Assembly: GCA_025459175.1 (NCBI GenBank) | Contig: JALORC010000045.1 | Coordinates: 22,599-86,598 of the forward strand | Length of the DNA stretch: 64,000 bases | DNA from: Planctomycetota bacterium | Lineage (GTDB): Bacteria > Planctomycetota > UBA1135 > UBA2386 | Direction of reading: 5' to 3' | Shown here: positions 28,251-37,212 of the stretch, piece after piece | Numbering within the stretch: the first letter of the stretch is position 1 | How the letters are laid out: every line of letters starts with the position of its first letter | Program-made: the position numbers and the translations under genes | The notes under the pieces: generated by a model | What the model was told of the DNA's origin: nothing | Database searches by the model: none | The model's input: the letters and a program-made list of their open reading frames with translations, nothing else

Positions 28251-28365
28251 GGTGAGCGCGGAAGCCGCGGTGGCGGGCGCGAACTGGACTGCCGGGACCG
28301 GCTGGACGGGGTGGAAATCGGGCGGCAAGTTGGTGCAGACCGGTTCCGGTGGTCCGGGACCGCAG

Positions 28366-28897
28366 CTTCCTTGACCTATGCGCCGACGCGCATCTCGACG
28401 CGGTGCGGCTCGGAGGCGGGCTCTACGGCTTCGATCCGTTCGCGGGTTCCGCTGCGCCGGGGCCGGTCTCGCTGCGACCGGCGTTGGCGCTGAAAGCGCG
28501 GTTCGTCGGCCTGCGCGACGTTGAAGCCGGCGCGACGGTCGGCTACGGCAGCACGTTCGTGTGTGCGCGACCCTCGCGCCTCGGTCTGTTGCCGCTCGGC
28601 TACGCCGACGGCCTGCCGCGCGAACTGTGGAACGGTGCGCCGGTGCTGGTGCGCGGCGTGTGTGCGCCGATCGTCGGCGTCGTCAGCATGAACCAGACGG
28701 TCGTCGACGTGACCGCAGTCGAGGGTGCGATGCTCGGCGACGAAGTGGTGCTGCTCGGCGCGCAAGGGAGCGAGCGTTTGTGGCCCGAGGATCGCATCGG
28801 GCCGGGCGGCTCCGTCTACGAGGTCACCACGCTGCTGCGCAGTGCGCTGCCGCGGCGCTTCCTCGGCGGCGACGAGGCGGCGGCGACGTTGCGTTGA
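28366..28897 (+). pseudogene. alr: Alanine racemase, C-terminal half only
   Basis: The frame from about 28373 to the stop reads the C-terminal domain of alanine racemase: VRLGGGLYGFDP, LALKARFVGLRDVEAGATVGYG, LGLLPLGYADGLPRELWNG, PIVGVVSMNQTVVDVT and LGDEVVLLG. The PLP-binding N-terminal TIM barrel, including the catalytic Lys, is absent; its place is taken by the end of the IS91-like element. The remaining part cannot be a racemase. Since D-alanine is needed for peptidoglycan, another alr copy should exist elsewhere in the genome, or this is a lost duplicate. Confidence 0.85.
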
Positions 28898-29340
28898 CGG
28901 CGGTCGGTAGCTCGGCTTCGTCATCGCGGGACGCCGACGTCGGTTGTCGAGACTTCGTTCGCCTTGTCGTGGATGGTCGAGGGCGAGCCGGAGCCGGCTG
29001 CTGGCGCCGGCCGATCGGCTCACCACAGGCGAATGGGTGGTCGTGCCGGCCGTGCCAAGGAGCCCGAAGATCCGCAGTAGCTTGCGCGGCGCCGTCAGCC
29101 GCAGGGGCGTTCGTGGCCGGGCCGAGCCGCGCGACCAGCTCCCGCACCGGTTGCCTGGGGCGAAGTCCGCCACCGGCGACCGGGATGCGCTGAGCTCGTA
29201 GAAGGTCACTTGACGGCTGCCTCTTGGGCCAAGGTGCGCGAGGCCCGCGATCGGGACCTTGTCCACGCGATCGAGCCTCGCTTTCATTGCGGCACGACGA
29301 GCGCGGGAGAGCCGTCGCTACCTGCTCTCGAACCCAACCC
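28898..29340. other. Intergenic region, probably decayed
   Basis: 443 bases between the alr remnant and the kelch/FGE gene. Frames on both strands are open but have the Arg/Pro/Ala-rich composition of chance ORFs in GC-rich DNA. One minus-strand stretch (around 29000-29200) is somewhat more protein-like but matches nothing I know. Confidence 0.35.
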
Positions 29341-31413
29341 ATGCCCAGACTTCGTCTCCGCATTGCGTTCGCTCTTCTCGCCCTCTGCTGTCTCGCGACC
29401 CACGGCATCGCCCAAGCCTGGGCGGTGATCACGCCCAGCCCTGCGACGCTGGCACCGATCGCCCGCAACCGCGCGGCGATGGCGTACGATGCCGCACGGG
29501 GACGGACCGTGCTGTTCGGTGGTTACAACGCCACGGCAGCGCCGCTCGGTGACTTCTGGGCCTTCAACGGCACTGGCTGGCAGCAGCTCGGTGGCACGGT
29601 GCCCGCACCGCGCTGGGGTCACAGCATGGTCTACGACTCGCGCCGCGAACGCGTGGTGCTGTTCGGCGGCTTCCAGCCGAGCCCGGGCAACCCGATCCCG
29701 GACGCGATCGGGTTCGGGGACACCTGGGAGTACGACGGCTTCGGTTGGACGCAGGTCGCTACGACGGGCCCGAGCCCGCGCGGCGACTTCGGCATGGCCT
29801 ACGACCCGATCCGGCAGCGCACGGTGCTGTTCGGCGGTGCCGGGCCCAGCACGACGTACCACCAGGACACGTGGGAATGGAACGGGGTCGCGTGGGCACA
29901 GGTGAACACGCCGACGGGGCCGTCGATCCGGCGCGGGCCGGCGATGGCGTTCGACCTCGAGCGCGCGGAGGTGGTGCTGTTCGGCGGTGGCGTTGTCAGC
30001 ACGCTGTTCGGCGACACGTGGACCTACAACGGGACGACGTGGACGCAGCGTGCCCCGGCGACGTCGCCGCCGGCGCGTTGGGAGAGCACGATGGCGTTCG
30101 ACCCGCTCTGCGGGGAGGCGATGCTGCAGGGCGGCACGACGTTCAACTACCAGCCGATCTTCGCGGACTCGTGGCGGTGGAACGGTACGACGTGGACGCA
30201 GGTGGTGGGCACCCAGCCTTCGGCGCGGCACGGGGTCGCGGCGGCGTTCGATCTGCAGGCGGGGCGCTCGCTATGGTTCGGCGGGCGCGACAGTGCCGGG
30301 TTCCGCAGTGATCTTTGGGGTTGGTCGGGCAACTGCTGGCGCACGATGACGACTGTCACACCAGCGGTCGCGGGGCAGACGGCGCAATACCGCTACAACT
30401 ATCCGGCGACGGCGACCAACAACGTCTATCTCGAGCTTTGGACGCTGCGCAATCCGAACGCGTTCTCGTTGCCCATCCCTGGGTTCGTGCCGGTGGGGCT
30501 GACGCGGGTGGACGTGTTCTTCGTGCTGCTCCAGGCTGCGGGACTGCTCGGGGCTTCGGGGCAGCAGAATTCGGTGCCGTTCGCGATCCCGAACACGTCG
30601 GCGGTGGTCGGGTTCACCTACGACGTGCAGGATTTGGACATCGATCTGGCGAGCAACTACTTGTACTGGGCGAGCAATGACGTGGAGGCCACGGTCTGGT
30701 CAGGCTCACTGAATCCAGCGCTCAACATGGTCGCCATCGCGCCGGGGACGTTCCAGATGGGCTCGGTCCTGACTTATACTACCGCGTACCCGGTGCATGC
30801 GGTGACGATCTCGAGCCCGTTCTGGATGGGGCGGGATGAAGTGACGCAGGCGCAGTACCAGGCGGTGATGGGCAGCAACCCGTCCTACTTCCCTGGCGCG
30901 CAGCTTCCGGTCGAGCACGTCTCGTGGAACAGCGCGGTCGCCTATTGCGATGCGTTGACGGTGCAGGAGGCAGCGGCTGGGCGCTTGCCCTCTGGCTACG
31001 AGTATCGCCTGCCGACGGAAGCGGAGTGGGAGTACTGCTGCCGCGCCGGGACGACGACGGAATGGAATGTGGGCAACAGCCTGAGCTGCGGCCAAGCGAA
31101 CTTCCACGACGGTGGGTACTGCGTCGGCCAAACGAGTCTGGTTGGTGGTTACGCGGCGAATGCGTGGGGTCTTCGTGACATGCACGGCAATGTCTTTGAG
31201 TGGTGCCTCGATGGCTGGGATGGGGCCACCTACTACCAGGCCGGTGCAGTCACAGATCCGTATGTGCAGATCGGCCCGTACCGGGTCCTCCGCGGCGGCA
31301 GCTGGGGCAACTACTCCTTCGCCTGCCGGTCCGCGATCCGCTCCTTCGTCGACCCGTCGGGCGCCAACTACAGCATCGGGTTCCGGGTCGTGTGCGCCCC
31401 AGTTCTGCCATGA
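29341..31413 (+). CDS. Secreted kelch beta-propeller fused to formylglycine-generating-enzyme-like domain
   Basis: 690 residues with a signal peptide (LRIAFALLALCCLATHGIAQ). Residues about 30-330 are six or so kelch-type blades, each with R..AMAYD..R.RTVLFGG and DTWE.NG..W.Q. Residues about 330-456 carry the beta-rich module shared by other secreted proteins here (AIPNTSAVVGFTYDVQ). Residues 463-690 are an FGE-sulfatase/SUMF1-type domain: MVAIAPGTFQMGS, FWMGRDEVTQAQYQAVMG, PVEHVSWNSAVAYCDAL, RLPTEAEWEYCCRAG, GLRDMHGNVFEWCLD, RVLRGGSWGNYSFACRSA. Most extracytoplasmic relatives of this fold are not true formylglycine synthases, so binding or scaffolding is as likely as catalysis. The shared module normally ends a protein, which suggests fusion of two genes. 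Confidence 0.88.
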   Translation: MPRLRLRIAFALLALCCLATHGIAQAWAVITPSPATLAPIARNRAAMAYDAARGRTVLFGGYNATAAPLGDFWAFNGTGWQQLGGTVPAPRWGHSMVYDSRRERVVLFGGFQPSPGNPIPDAIGFGDTWEYDGFGWTQVATTGPSPRGDFGMAYDPIRQRTVLFGGAGPSTTYHQDTWEWNGVAWAQVNTPTGPSIRRGPAMAFDLERAEVVLFGGGVVSTLFGDTWTYNGTTWTQRAPATSPPARWESTMAFDPLCGEAMLQGGTTFNYQPIFADSWRWNGTTWTQVVGTQPSARHGVAAAFDLQAGRSLWFGGRDSAGFRSDLWGWSGNCWRTMTTVTPAVAGQTAQYRYNYPATATNNVYLELWTLRNPNAFSLPIPGFVPVGLTRVDVFFVLLQAAGLLGASGQQNSVPFAIPNTSAVVGFTYDVQDLDIDLASNYLYWASNDVEATVWSGSLNPALNMVAIAPGTFQMGSVLTYTTAYPVHAVTISSPFWMGRDEVTQAQYQAVMGSNPSYFPGAQLPVEHVSWNSAVAYCDALTVQEAAAGRLPSGYEYRLPTEAEWEYCCRAGTTTEWNVGNSLSCGQANFHDGGYCVGQTSLVGGYAANAWGLRDMHGNVFEWCLDGWDGATYYQAGAVTDPYVQIGPYRVLRGGSWGNYSFACRSAIRSFVDPSGANYSIGFRVVCAPVLP

Positions 31414-31656
31414 GCCGCAGGCCGAGCGGAGCGCGACCAGAGCAGATGAGGCGCCAGTCGCCGTTGGCTCCCCATGAGGCCGCGGACCACTTCGACGTCA
31501 ACATCGCCGACCACGAGAACCTGCTCGCCGCTTGTCACTCCTCACTTTGGGGCAAGCATGGCCGTCCTGCAGTCACCGCGTTCACGGCAGGTCTCGACCG
31601 GCAGATCGAAGGGCCGCGCCGCAAACAGCTCGCAGAAGACGTGCCCTTGCGGCCTT

Positions 31657-31740
31657 TCACGGATGACCGACGCGCAGCTCGACGCCGTTGGTCGTCAGCA
31701 AGCCGAGCGCGTTCGCCGACGTCAGCACCGCGCCCTGCAG
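31657..31740 (-). pseudogene. Orphan 3' end of a secreted-protein gene
   Basis: On the minus strand, 27 codons plus a stop read a protein-like tail (SANALGLLTTNGVELRVGHP) that matches the end of the C-terminal module of the neighbouring secreted proteins (compare ATSSNALTMTLGAF, the end of the 51795 gene). Upstream, on this strand, the reading frame runs straight into the 60-bp repeat of IS91-like remnant 2, so the rest of the gene was lost at that junction. Confidence 0.55.
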
Positions 31741-31798
31741 GGCTGGGTCAGCTGGTGCGGCGACCAGTCGTGGGTCGCGGCGGGGTAGCGGGCTGCTT
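31739..31798 (+). repeat. 60-bp direct repeat, copy 2
   Basis: Identical to 28191-28250. Here no transposase precedes it; it abuts the orphan gene end at 31657-31740. Confidence 0.9.
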
Positions 31799-32037
31799 AG
31801 GCGGGTTGCCGGGCGCCGCCGGCGGGGTGCGGGGTCGTCGACGTCGACGAGTGTGTCGCGGAGTGATGGTGATCGCGGTGCGTGACGTCGCGCAGGTCGT
31901 GGCGGGGGAGCGGTGTGCCCGTCTGGCGCGAAACTGGCTGGAATGGGCCCGTAACGGGCTGGTGCGACCGGCTTGGACCGGGGCGTGCGCAGGCTGCAGC
32001 ATGGCGGGATCGGGTTCCGGGTGGTCCGGGACCGCAG
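31739..32037 (+). mobile_element. IS91-like element, remnant 2 (3' end only)
   Basis: About 300 bases corresponding to the region downstream of the transposase in remnant 1. It opens with the 60-bp repeat, then carries GAAACTGGCTGG and CCGGCTTGGACCGGGGCG segments similar to 28286-28330, and closes with GGTTCCGGGTGGTCCGGGACCGCAG (32013-32037) followed by CTTG. The middle is longer than in remnant 1, so one copy has a deletion. No coding capacity. Confidence 0.65.
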
Positions 32038-32247
32038 CTTGAACCGCCTACACCCTGGAGATAGGCAAGCAAATCACGCGGCATCATGGGGTCAAGTCCG
32101 GTCGCCGTCCCTACGGAATCGTGCGCATGGCCCACGCCCGAGGTCGCTCCACGCCACGGCGGCAGCACCCGCAGGAACGCCGTGCACCTGCACCGTGCGC
32201 GAGCCGATCTCGGAGAGTCGCACCGATCGCTTCCTCGTCGCGGTGAG

Positions 32248-34377
32248 ATGCCGCCGCGGGTGCGGCACTGGCACCCGCTTCGCGGGGGAATGGGACTTTG
32301 CTCTGATGGCGGGGCGGCTGGCTCGATCGGCCCGGCGCGAATCCCCGTGCGTCCACGACTCGGCATCTGGCTATCGATGGTGGCTGCCACCGCACTGCTG
32401 TGGTGGTTCGCAAGCGGCTCGGCGATGTCGCAGCCGGACGCGGCAGGTTCAGGTGCGAACCCGGCCCACGCAGTACCCGCTGGCCCCATTGGCGCTGCAG
32501 CGAGCGAAGCGCGCGCCGTCGACGGGCGGATCGAGGCTGTGAGTCCATCCGTTCCGCCATCGCTGCCATCCCCGCGCGAGCCCAGGGGGCGGCTCGGCAT
32601 CTGCGTGCGCAGCGAGTCCGGCGCGGTCTTGCCGGGCTGCCAGGTGGCAGCCGCATCGGAACGGGCCACCACCGATGCCGGCGGCCGTGTCGAGTTCGAG
32701 CTGCCGGCGGAACGGGTCTTCGTCGCGGTGACCCCCCCGCGCGGCGTCGAGCTGCACGAAACCAGGGGGCAGATGACGGTGCAGCGGGACCAGCTCACCG
32801 AGCTCACCATCGTGCTGGCACCGCGGCGCACCGTTTCGTTCTGCTGCCGGATCGTCGCCGCCGCCGACGCCCGGCCGCTCGGCGAAGCGACGCTCTACCC
32901 GCACTTCGCCGAGAGCAGCACCAGCGACGGCCAGGGACTCGCGATGCTCGAGATCGATGCGTTGGCCCGCTTCGTCGACGTCTGGCTCGAGGGCTTCGCG
33001 TTGCGCCGCGTGCGCGTGGAGCCGGGGCATGAGACCCCGGCCACGGCGATGGTCGTGCCGATGTCGGCCGAGGCCGTGTTGTGCCTGGCCGTCGTCGATC
33101 CGGCGGGCGCTGCCCTCGGGGGCGGCAACGCCACCGTGTTCTATGCCCCGCGCCACATCGTGTGGCCGTTGGGTTCGGCGGCGGGCGGTGACCACGAGAC
33201 CGGCTTCGGCGACGTGGACCCGTTCGGCAAGGTCGAGATCGGTCGCTTGCCAGCTGGTGTGCCGATGCAGCTGGAGGTTTGGATCAGCGACGACTACGGC
33301 AGGATCGACGAACAACCGCTGCTGCTGCAGCCAGGACGCAACGAGCGCCGCGTGGTGATGCAGCCCTGCGGGGGCATCCGCGGTCACGTTCGCGATGCGA
33401 ACGGGCAGCCGGTCGCCGGCGTCGTGGTGCGTTCCATGGCAGCCGAGGCCGAGGGCACCATGCGGGTCACCGGCGGCTACCAGTATCCGCCGGGGATCGT
33501 GGGCGACTCGGAGGCGACCGCCGCGGACGGGGCGTTCTGCATCCGGCAGCTGGCGCCGGGGCCGTATCTGGTGGGTACGGTCGGCGACGAGGAACGCGTG
33601 GCGGTGGTGCAGCGCGTGGTCGTGCCCACCGGTCGCGACGTCGACCTCGACCTGCGCCTGGTGCCCGGCCTCGCCATCGCCGGGCGCGTGCTCGGACCGG
33701 AGGGCAAGCCCGCGGCGGGCATCCCGGTGTACGCAAGGGTCGACGGCGAGAACGCGGCGTGGGATCGAACGGACCAGGAAGGCCGCTTCCGGCTGTATCC
33801 GCTGCCGGCGGGCGAATGCGAACTGGTCGTCGTCGGCGATTCGGGTCTCGGCTTCGTCGAACCGGCGCGCGCGCTGTCCGGCGACCAGCGCGTCGAGCTG
33901 CACCTGCGCGTCGTGTCCCGCGGCCTCGCCGGCCGCGTGGTGCCAGGTGGCGACGCGTGGGTCGCGGCCCGCTGCCGGGTATCGGGGGCGACAGCCATGA
34001 CCTCGTGCGATCTCGACGGCTCGTTCGCGTTTGCGCAACTGGAGCTCGGCACCTGGGACCTGCATGCCGAGGACGGGCTTGGCCATGTCGCCGTCGGCAG
34101 CGTGGAGATCCGGGACGCGCAGGATCCACCGCCGGTTACGATGGTGCTCACGTCGCGGGCGTTGATCCTGCTGTCGCACCCGCAGGCCGACGAGTTCGTC
34201 GTCGTGCGCGGCGTCGAAGTCGCCGCGTTCGAGACGTTGGCTGGCGGCGGCGCCTACGAAGCGAGGGTGCCGCCGGGCAACTGGACGGTCGTGTTCCGGC
34301 GCGGTGGCGTCGAACTGCAGCGCCGCGATGTCGTGGTGGGTGCTGGCGAGCGGGTGCGGGTCGAGGGTGGCGGGTAG
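32248..34377 (+). CDS. Membrane-anchored carboxypeptidase-regulatory-like domain protein
   Basis: 709 residues from the ATG at 32248, or 695 from 32290; an upstream in-frame ATG at 32086 has no coding character behind it. One hydrophobic segment (LGIWLSMVAATALLWWFASGSA) follows a basic stretch, so the protein is anchored with its long C-terminal part outside. That part contains several beta-sandwich repeats: GRLGICVRSESGAVLPGCQV, GIRGHVRDANGQPVAGVVV, AIAGRVLGPEGKPAAGIPVYA and others, each with a D.EGRFR.. phrase. No enzyme motif was seen. It starts about 210 bases beyond the end of IS91-like remnant 2, so its promoter region may be recombinant. Confidence 0.75.
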   Translation: MPPRVRHWHPLRGGMGLCSDGGAAGSIGPARIPVRPRLGIWLSMVAATALLWWFASGSAMSQPDAAGSGANPAHAVPAGPIGAAASEARAVDGRIEAVSPSVPPSLPSPREPRGRLGICVRSESGAVLPGCQVAAASERATTDAGGRVEFELPAERVFVAVTPPRGVELHETRGQMTVQRDQLTELTIVLAPRRTVSFCCRIVAAADARPLGEATLYPHFAESSTSDGQGLAMLEIDALARFVDVWLEGFALRRVRVEPGHETPATAMVVPMSAEAVLCLAVVDPAGAALGGGNATVFYAPRHIVWPLGSAAGGDHETGFGDVDPFGKVEIGRLPAGVPMQLEVWISDDYGRIDEQPLLLQPGRNERRVVMQPCGGIRGHVRDANGQPVAGVVVRSMAAEAEGTMRVTGGYQYPPGIVGDSEATAADGAFCIRQLAPGPYLVGTVGDEERVAVVQRVVVPTGRDVDLDLRLVPGLAIAGRVLGPEGKPAAGIPVYARVDGENAAWDRTDQEGRFRLYPLPAGECELVVVGDSGLGFVEPARALSGDQRVELHLRVVSRGLAGRVVPGGDAWVAARCRVSGATAMTSCDLDGSFAFAQLELGTWDLHAEDGLGHVAVGSVEIRDAQDPPPVTMVLTSRALILLSHPQADEFVVVRGVEVAAFETLAGGGAYEARVPPGNWTVVFRRGGVELQRRDVVVGAGERVRVEGGG

Positions 34378-34642
34378 CGGCCGTCGGCGACGCGATCGGA
34401 GAAGGCGCGCACATCGCTCTGCGACTCGAGCCGGAGAGCCAGGGAAACCGCAGCAGGCGCCGGGCGAACCCCGCGCGAGTTCCGCATCTCCTTCGCGCGC
34501 AGGTGGATGGTGCGCGGGGCGCGGCCCGTCGCGCGGGACAGCCGGCGGCCGGCGGCGCCACGGTGCTTTTGCGATCCGCGAGGCCAAGTACAAGCACGGC
34601 CCTCCCATGGCTTCGCGCCCCCCCTCTCGCAGCGGCCGCAGC
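34378..34642. other. Intergenic region before a gene fragment
   Basis: 265 bases with no recognised gene. The homology to the 1258-residue gene begins abruptly at GTCGTGCTGCAG (34643). Confidence 0.4.
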
Positions 34643-35184
34643 CGTCGTGCTGCAGCCCGAGCAGCCGACCGCGGAGGTCGAGATCGTGCTCGATGCCGGC
34701 GGTGGCGTCGACGGCACGGTGACCGGGCTAGGCATGCGGCCGCTGGCGAACGCGCTGATGGTCGCGTTCAGCATCCAGGCCGGCACGATGCGCAGCGGCT
34801 CCACCGACGCCAAGAGCTACTACCGCATCGACGGGTTGCCGCCGGGGCAATGCGTGGTGTTCAAGTCGCGGCTCGACGAGCGCGCCGACAACATCCCGCT
34901 CGAGCTGATGAGCAACATGCGGCTCAAGACGGTGACGGTGAAGCAGGTCAAGCTGGCCCGGCTCGACGTGCACGACGAAGGGGAGGACGGCGTGCGCGTG
35001 TTCGGCATCGTGCGCGAAGCCGGCGCAGCGGTGCCGCGCGCGCTGGTGACGCTGCTCGGCAGCGATCGCGGAGCCGGGCAAGGAGGAGATTCGGATCACG
35101 CGCACGATCGCGGACGGGGAGACGGTGGAGTGGGAGGTGGATGTGACGGCGGAGCTGGCGGCGCGGGGTTCGGCGAAGAAGTAG
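34643..35184 (+). pseudogene. Fragment of the 1258-residue gene with an internal 1040-bp deletion; keeps the probable native 3' end
   Basis: Nearly identical to 25598-26018 of the 23432 gene, then jumps to the sequence at 27059 onward. The junction is GATCGCG (35064-35070), a heptamer present at both 26012-26018 and 27052-27058 of the parent, so 1040 bases were lost between direct repeats and the frame shifts. After VEWE the fragment continues VDVTAELAARGSAKK and stops. That ending differs from the parent's and contains no IS91-like sequence, so it probably preserves the C-terminus the parent had before the insertion. Confidence 0.85.
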
Positions 35185-35301
35185 CGGGGTGGGGGCCCTG
35201 CCGTTGCCGGACCGCCGCACGCCGCGGTGGATCCGCTGCCTCTGCGCCCCGTCTCGCGGGCGTCGTGCGTGACGACTTTCGGCGGTGTCTCGGACGCCGG
35301 C

Positions 35302-36978
35302 CTAACGCACGTGCAGTCGGACGACCAGCTCGCGGCCCGGGCCGAGCAGCTGGGCCGCGGCGCGCCGCACGACGGCGACGCCGGCTTCGTCGAGCGCGAA
35401 CGCGCCGCCGATGCCGACCGACCGCGTCACGGCCTGCTCGACCGACACGAGCTGGCGCTGCAGCACGACGCGAACCGAATCGGACGAACCCACCATCTCG
35501 CCCGCGATCGCCAGATCGAGCTGGCGCATCGAGACGAAGTCCGTGCGATCGAGCGCGAGCTCGACGCGGCGCGGCACGCCGGCCGACGCGGGCAGGGTCT
35601 TCACCGTCGCGAACCAGCCGTGCTCGCAGACGTCGACCTTCGGGTCGGCGATGCGCGCGCTCTGCGCGACCTCGACGTCCCAGTCGCGCACGTAGCTGAA
35701 CTCGCGGCCGGTCGTGAAGCAGCTCGGCAAACCGACCACGGCCGGCCCGGCGCAGCGCCAGACCACGCGCATGCCGTCCGGCACGGCGCCGCTCCTCGGC
35801 ACGTCCATGCCGACCGGCGCGTCGAAGACCTCGATCGCCACTTCGACCGGAGCAAGCGCCTCGGCGATGCGCAAGTCGAGCTCCGCGGCGAGCCGCTGGC
35901 CGGCCTCGCCGTGCAGCGCGAGGGTCTGCCCCTCCTTCGCCGCGCCGACGATGCTGGCCGCAGGCGTGTCGTCGTCGCCGCGCGCGATCACGGCGCGGGC
36001 GATCTCGTCGACGTGCACGCATTCTCCCAGCTCGTCGGTCTCGGCGGCGCGCGCGCTGCGGAAGCCGAGCACCGGCGCCTGCAGCAGCGGCGAGATCCAG
36101 GCGCCGCCGGCCTTCGGCTCCGGCGGCGGCGTCCAGTCGACGCGACAGACCAGCGCCAGCCGCTGACCCTCGACCGTCGTCCACTCGTGGCGGCTCTCGC
36201 CGCCGCGCGCGACACGGAACACGAGGCCCGCCTCGTCGAAGCGGCACGCGACCCGGTCGAACGTGCCGAGGTCGCCGCTGCCCGGCATCACACCCTTCGA
36301 CTCCGGCGATGCGACCCGGACGACGGCCTCGACGATGGCGGCGTCCTGGCCTGGCAGGGGCCGGGCGCGCAGCAGCACCGAGCTGCCGTGCCGCAGCTCG
36401 ACGTCGACGGGATTGCCGCTGACCGCCGACTGCGCCACCTCGACCTCGACGTCCGCGATCGCGGTGGATCGCTCGACGTCCCCGACCGCGACCACCTCGC
36501 CGTTGTGGAACGTCTCCTCACCGCCGAGCACGACGACCGCGCCGCCGTCGGCAACGCGTTCCAGGCGGAAGTGGCAGCGCAGCTGCGCAGGCAGGGCGCG
36601 CCGCAGGTCGACGAGCGCCGCCTCAACCTGCTCGATCACCGGGGAGCGCACCACCGTGCGGGCGCCGAGGGACACGAACTCGCACCCCGCGCCGGTGCCG
36701 CCGCGCATGGCTCCGAGCTGGTCCTTGAGCGTCCTTTCGCTGAAGAACGGCCGGGCCGGCCACAGCCCTTTGCGCCGATCCCCTGCCAGCTGTCCTTCTC
36801 CCGCGACAGTGTGCCGGACCCCGCGACCGCCGGGCAGCTCGGCGCGCAGCACCAACTGGTCGGTGCCGCCGCGGCTGCGCGACGCCGCCGTCGACACCAG
36901 ATCCGTGACTTCGGCGAGAGGCTGCTGCGCGGCGAGAGCGCCGCAGCAGAGCACGATGGACAGAGGTGATCGCATCAT
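35302..36978 (-). CDS. Secreted protein of unknown function with repeated beta domains
   Basis: 558 residues with a signal peptide (SPLSIVLCCGALAAQQ). The mature sequence alternates beta domains and contains a pair of related phrases, VEVEVAQSAVSGNPVDVELRHGSSVL and WDVEVAQSARIADPKVDVCEHGWFA, spaced about 290 residues apart. These suggest an internal duplication and recall the pieces of secretin-like N-domains where strands report '..A.AD..V.V...G', but I cannot assign it. The start is one of two adjacent ATGs at 36978 and 36975. The neighbouring gene at 37213 is divergent, so the 234-base gap holds two promoters. Confidence 0.7.
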   Translation of the reverse strand: MMRSPLSIVLCCGALAAQQPLAEVTDLVSTAASRSRGGTDQLVLRAELPGGRGVRHTVAGEGQLAGDRRKGLWPARPFFSERTLKDQLGAMRGGTGAGCEFVSLGARTVVRSPVIEQVEAALVDLRRALPAQLRCHFRLERVADGGAVVVLGGEETFHNGEVVAVGDVERSTAIADVEVEVAQSAVSGNPVDVELRHGSSVLLRARPLPGQDAAIVEAVVRVASPESKGVMPGSGDLGTFDRVACRFDEAGLVFRVARGGESRHEWTTVEGQRLALVCRVDWTPPPEPKAGGAWISPLLQAPVLGFRSARAAETDELGECVHVDEIARAVIARGDDDTPAASIVGAAKEGQTLALHGEAGQRLAAELDLRIAEALAPVEVAIEVFDAPVGMDVPRSGAVPDGMRVVWRCAGPAVVGLPSCFTTGREFSYVRDWDVEVAQSARIADPKVDVCEHGWFATVKTLPASAGVPRRVELALDRTDFVSMRQLDLAIAGEMVGSSDSVRVVLQRQLVSVEQAVTRSVGIGGAFALDEAGVAVVRRAAAQLLGPGRELVVRLHVR

Positions 36979-37212
36979 GGCGCCCCCGTCACGCAAGGAT
37001 CGTGCCTGGATGCAGCCGTCGCCGGACACCACGCCGCATATCCGCGCAACCTGCTGCCAAGCCGGGCACGATCCAATGCCCAGGGAGCAAGACGGCAAGA
37101 ACAACACCATCGGTCAGCCGTGTGCGGGATAATCGTACGCACGGTTGGGAAGGGGGGGCTTGGTTGCTCGGGGCTTGCTTCTTCAACAAGGTCCAGTAGC
37201 CAAGCTCTGACA

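Larger units (their letters stand above)
27125..28365 (+). mobile_element. Degenerate IS91-like (Y2 rolling-circle) element, remnant 1
   Basis: The element begins where the 1258-residue gene loses its homology to its other copies (after VEWE, 27124) and ends at GGTTCCGGTGGTCCGGGACCGCAG (28342-28365). It contains the C-terminal two thirds of an IS91-type transposase, frameshifted, and a terminal segment of about 180 bases. The same terminal sequence closes remnant 2 at 32013-32037, where CTTG, one of the tetranucleotide targets reported for the IS91 family, follows directly. I infer that this end is the origin (oriIS) side. The N-terminal zinc finger and the two catalytic tyrosines of the transposase are missing, so the element is dead. 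Confidence 0.7.

Noticed and set aside
27124..28365. Terminal inverted repeats and target-site duplication around the element at 27 kb
   Set aside because: None visible; IS91-type elements do not make them, and the left end is obscured by the host gene.
31414..31656. Plus-strand ORF reading through the region between the kelch/FGE gene and remnant 2
   Set aside because: No start with a ribosome binding site and no domain; composition resembles chance coding.
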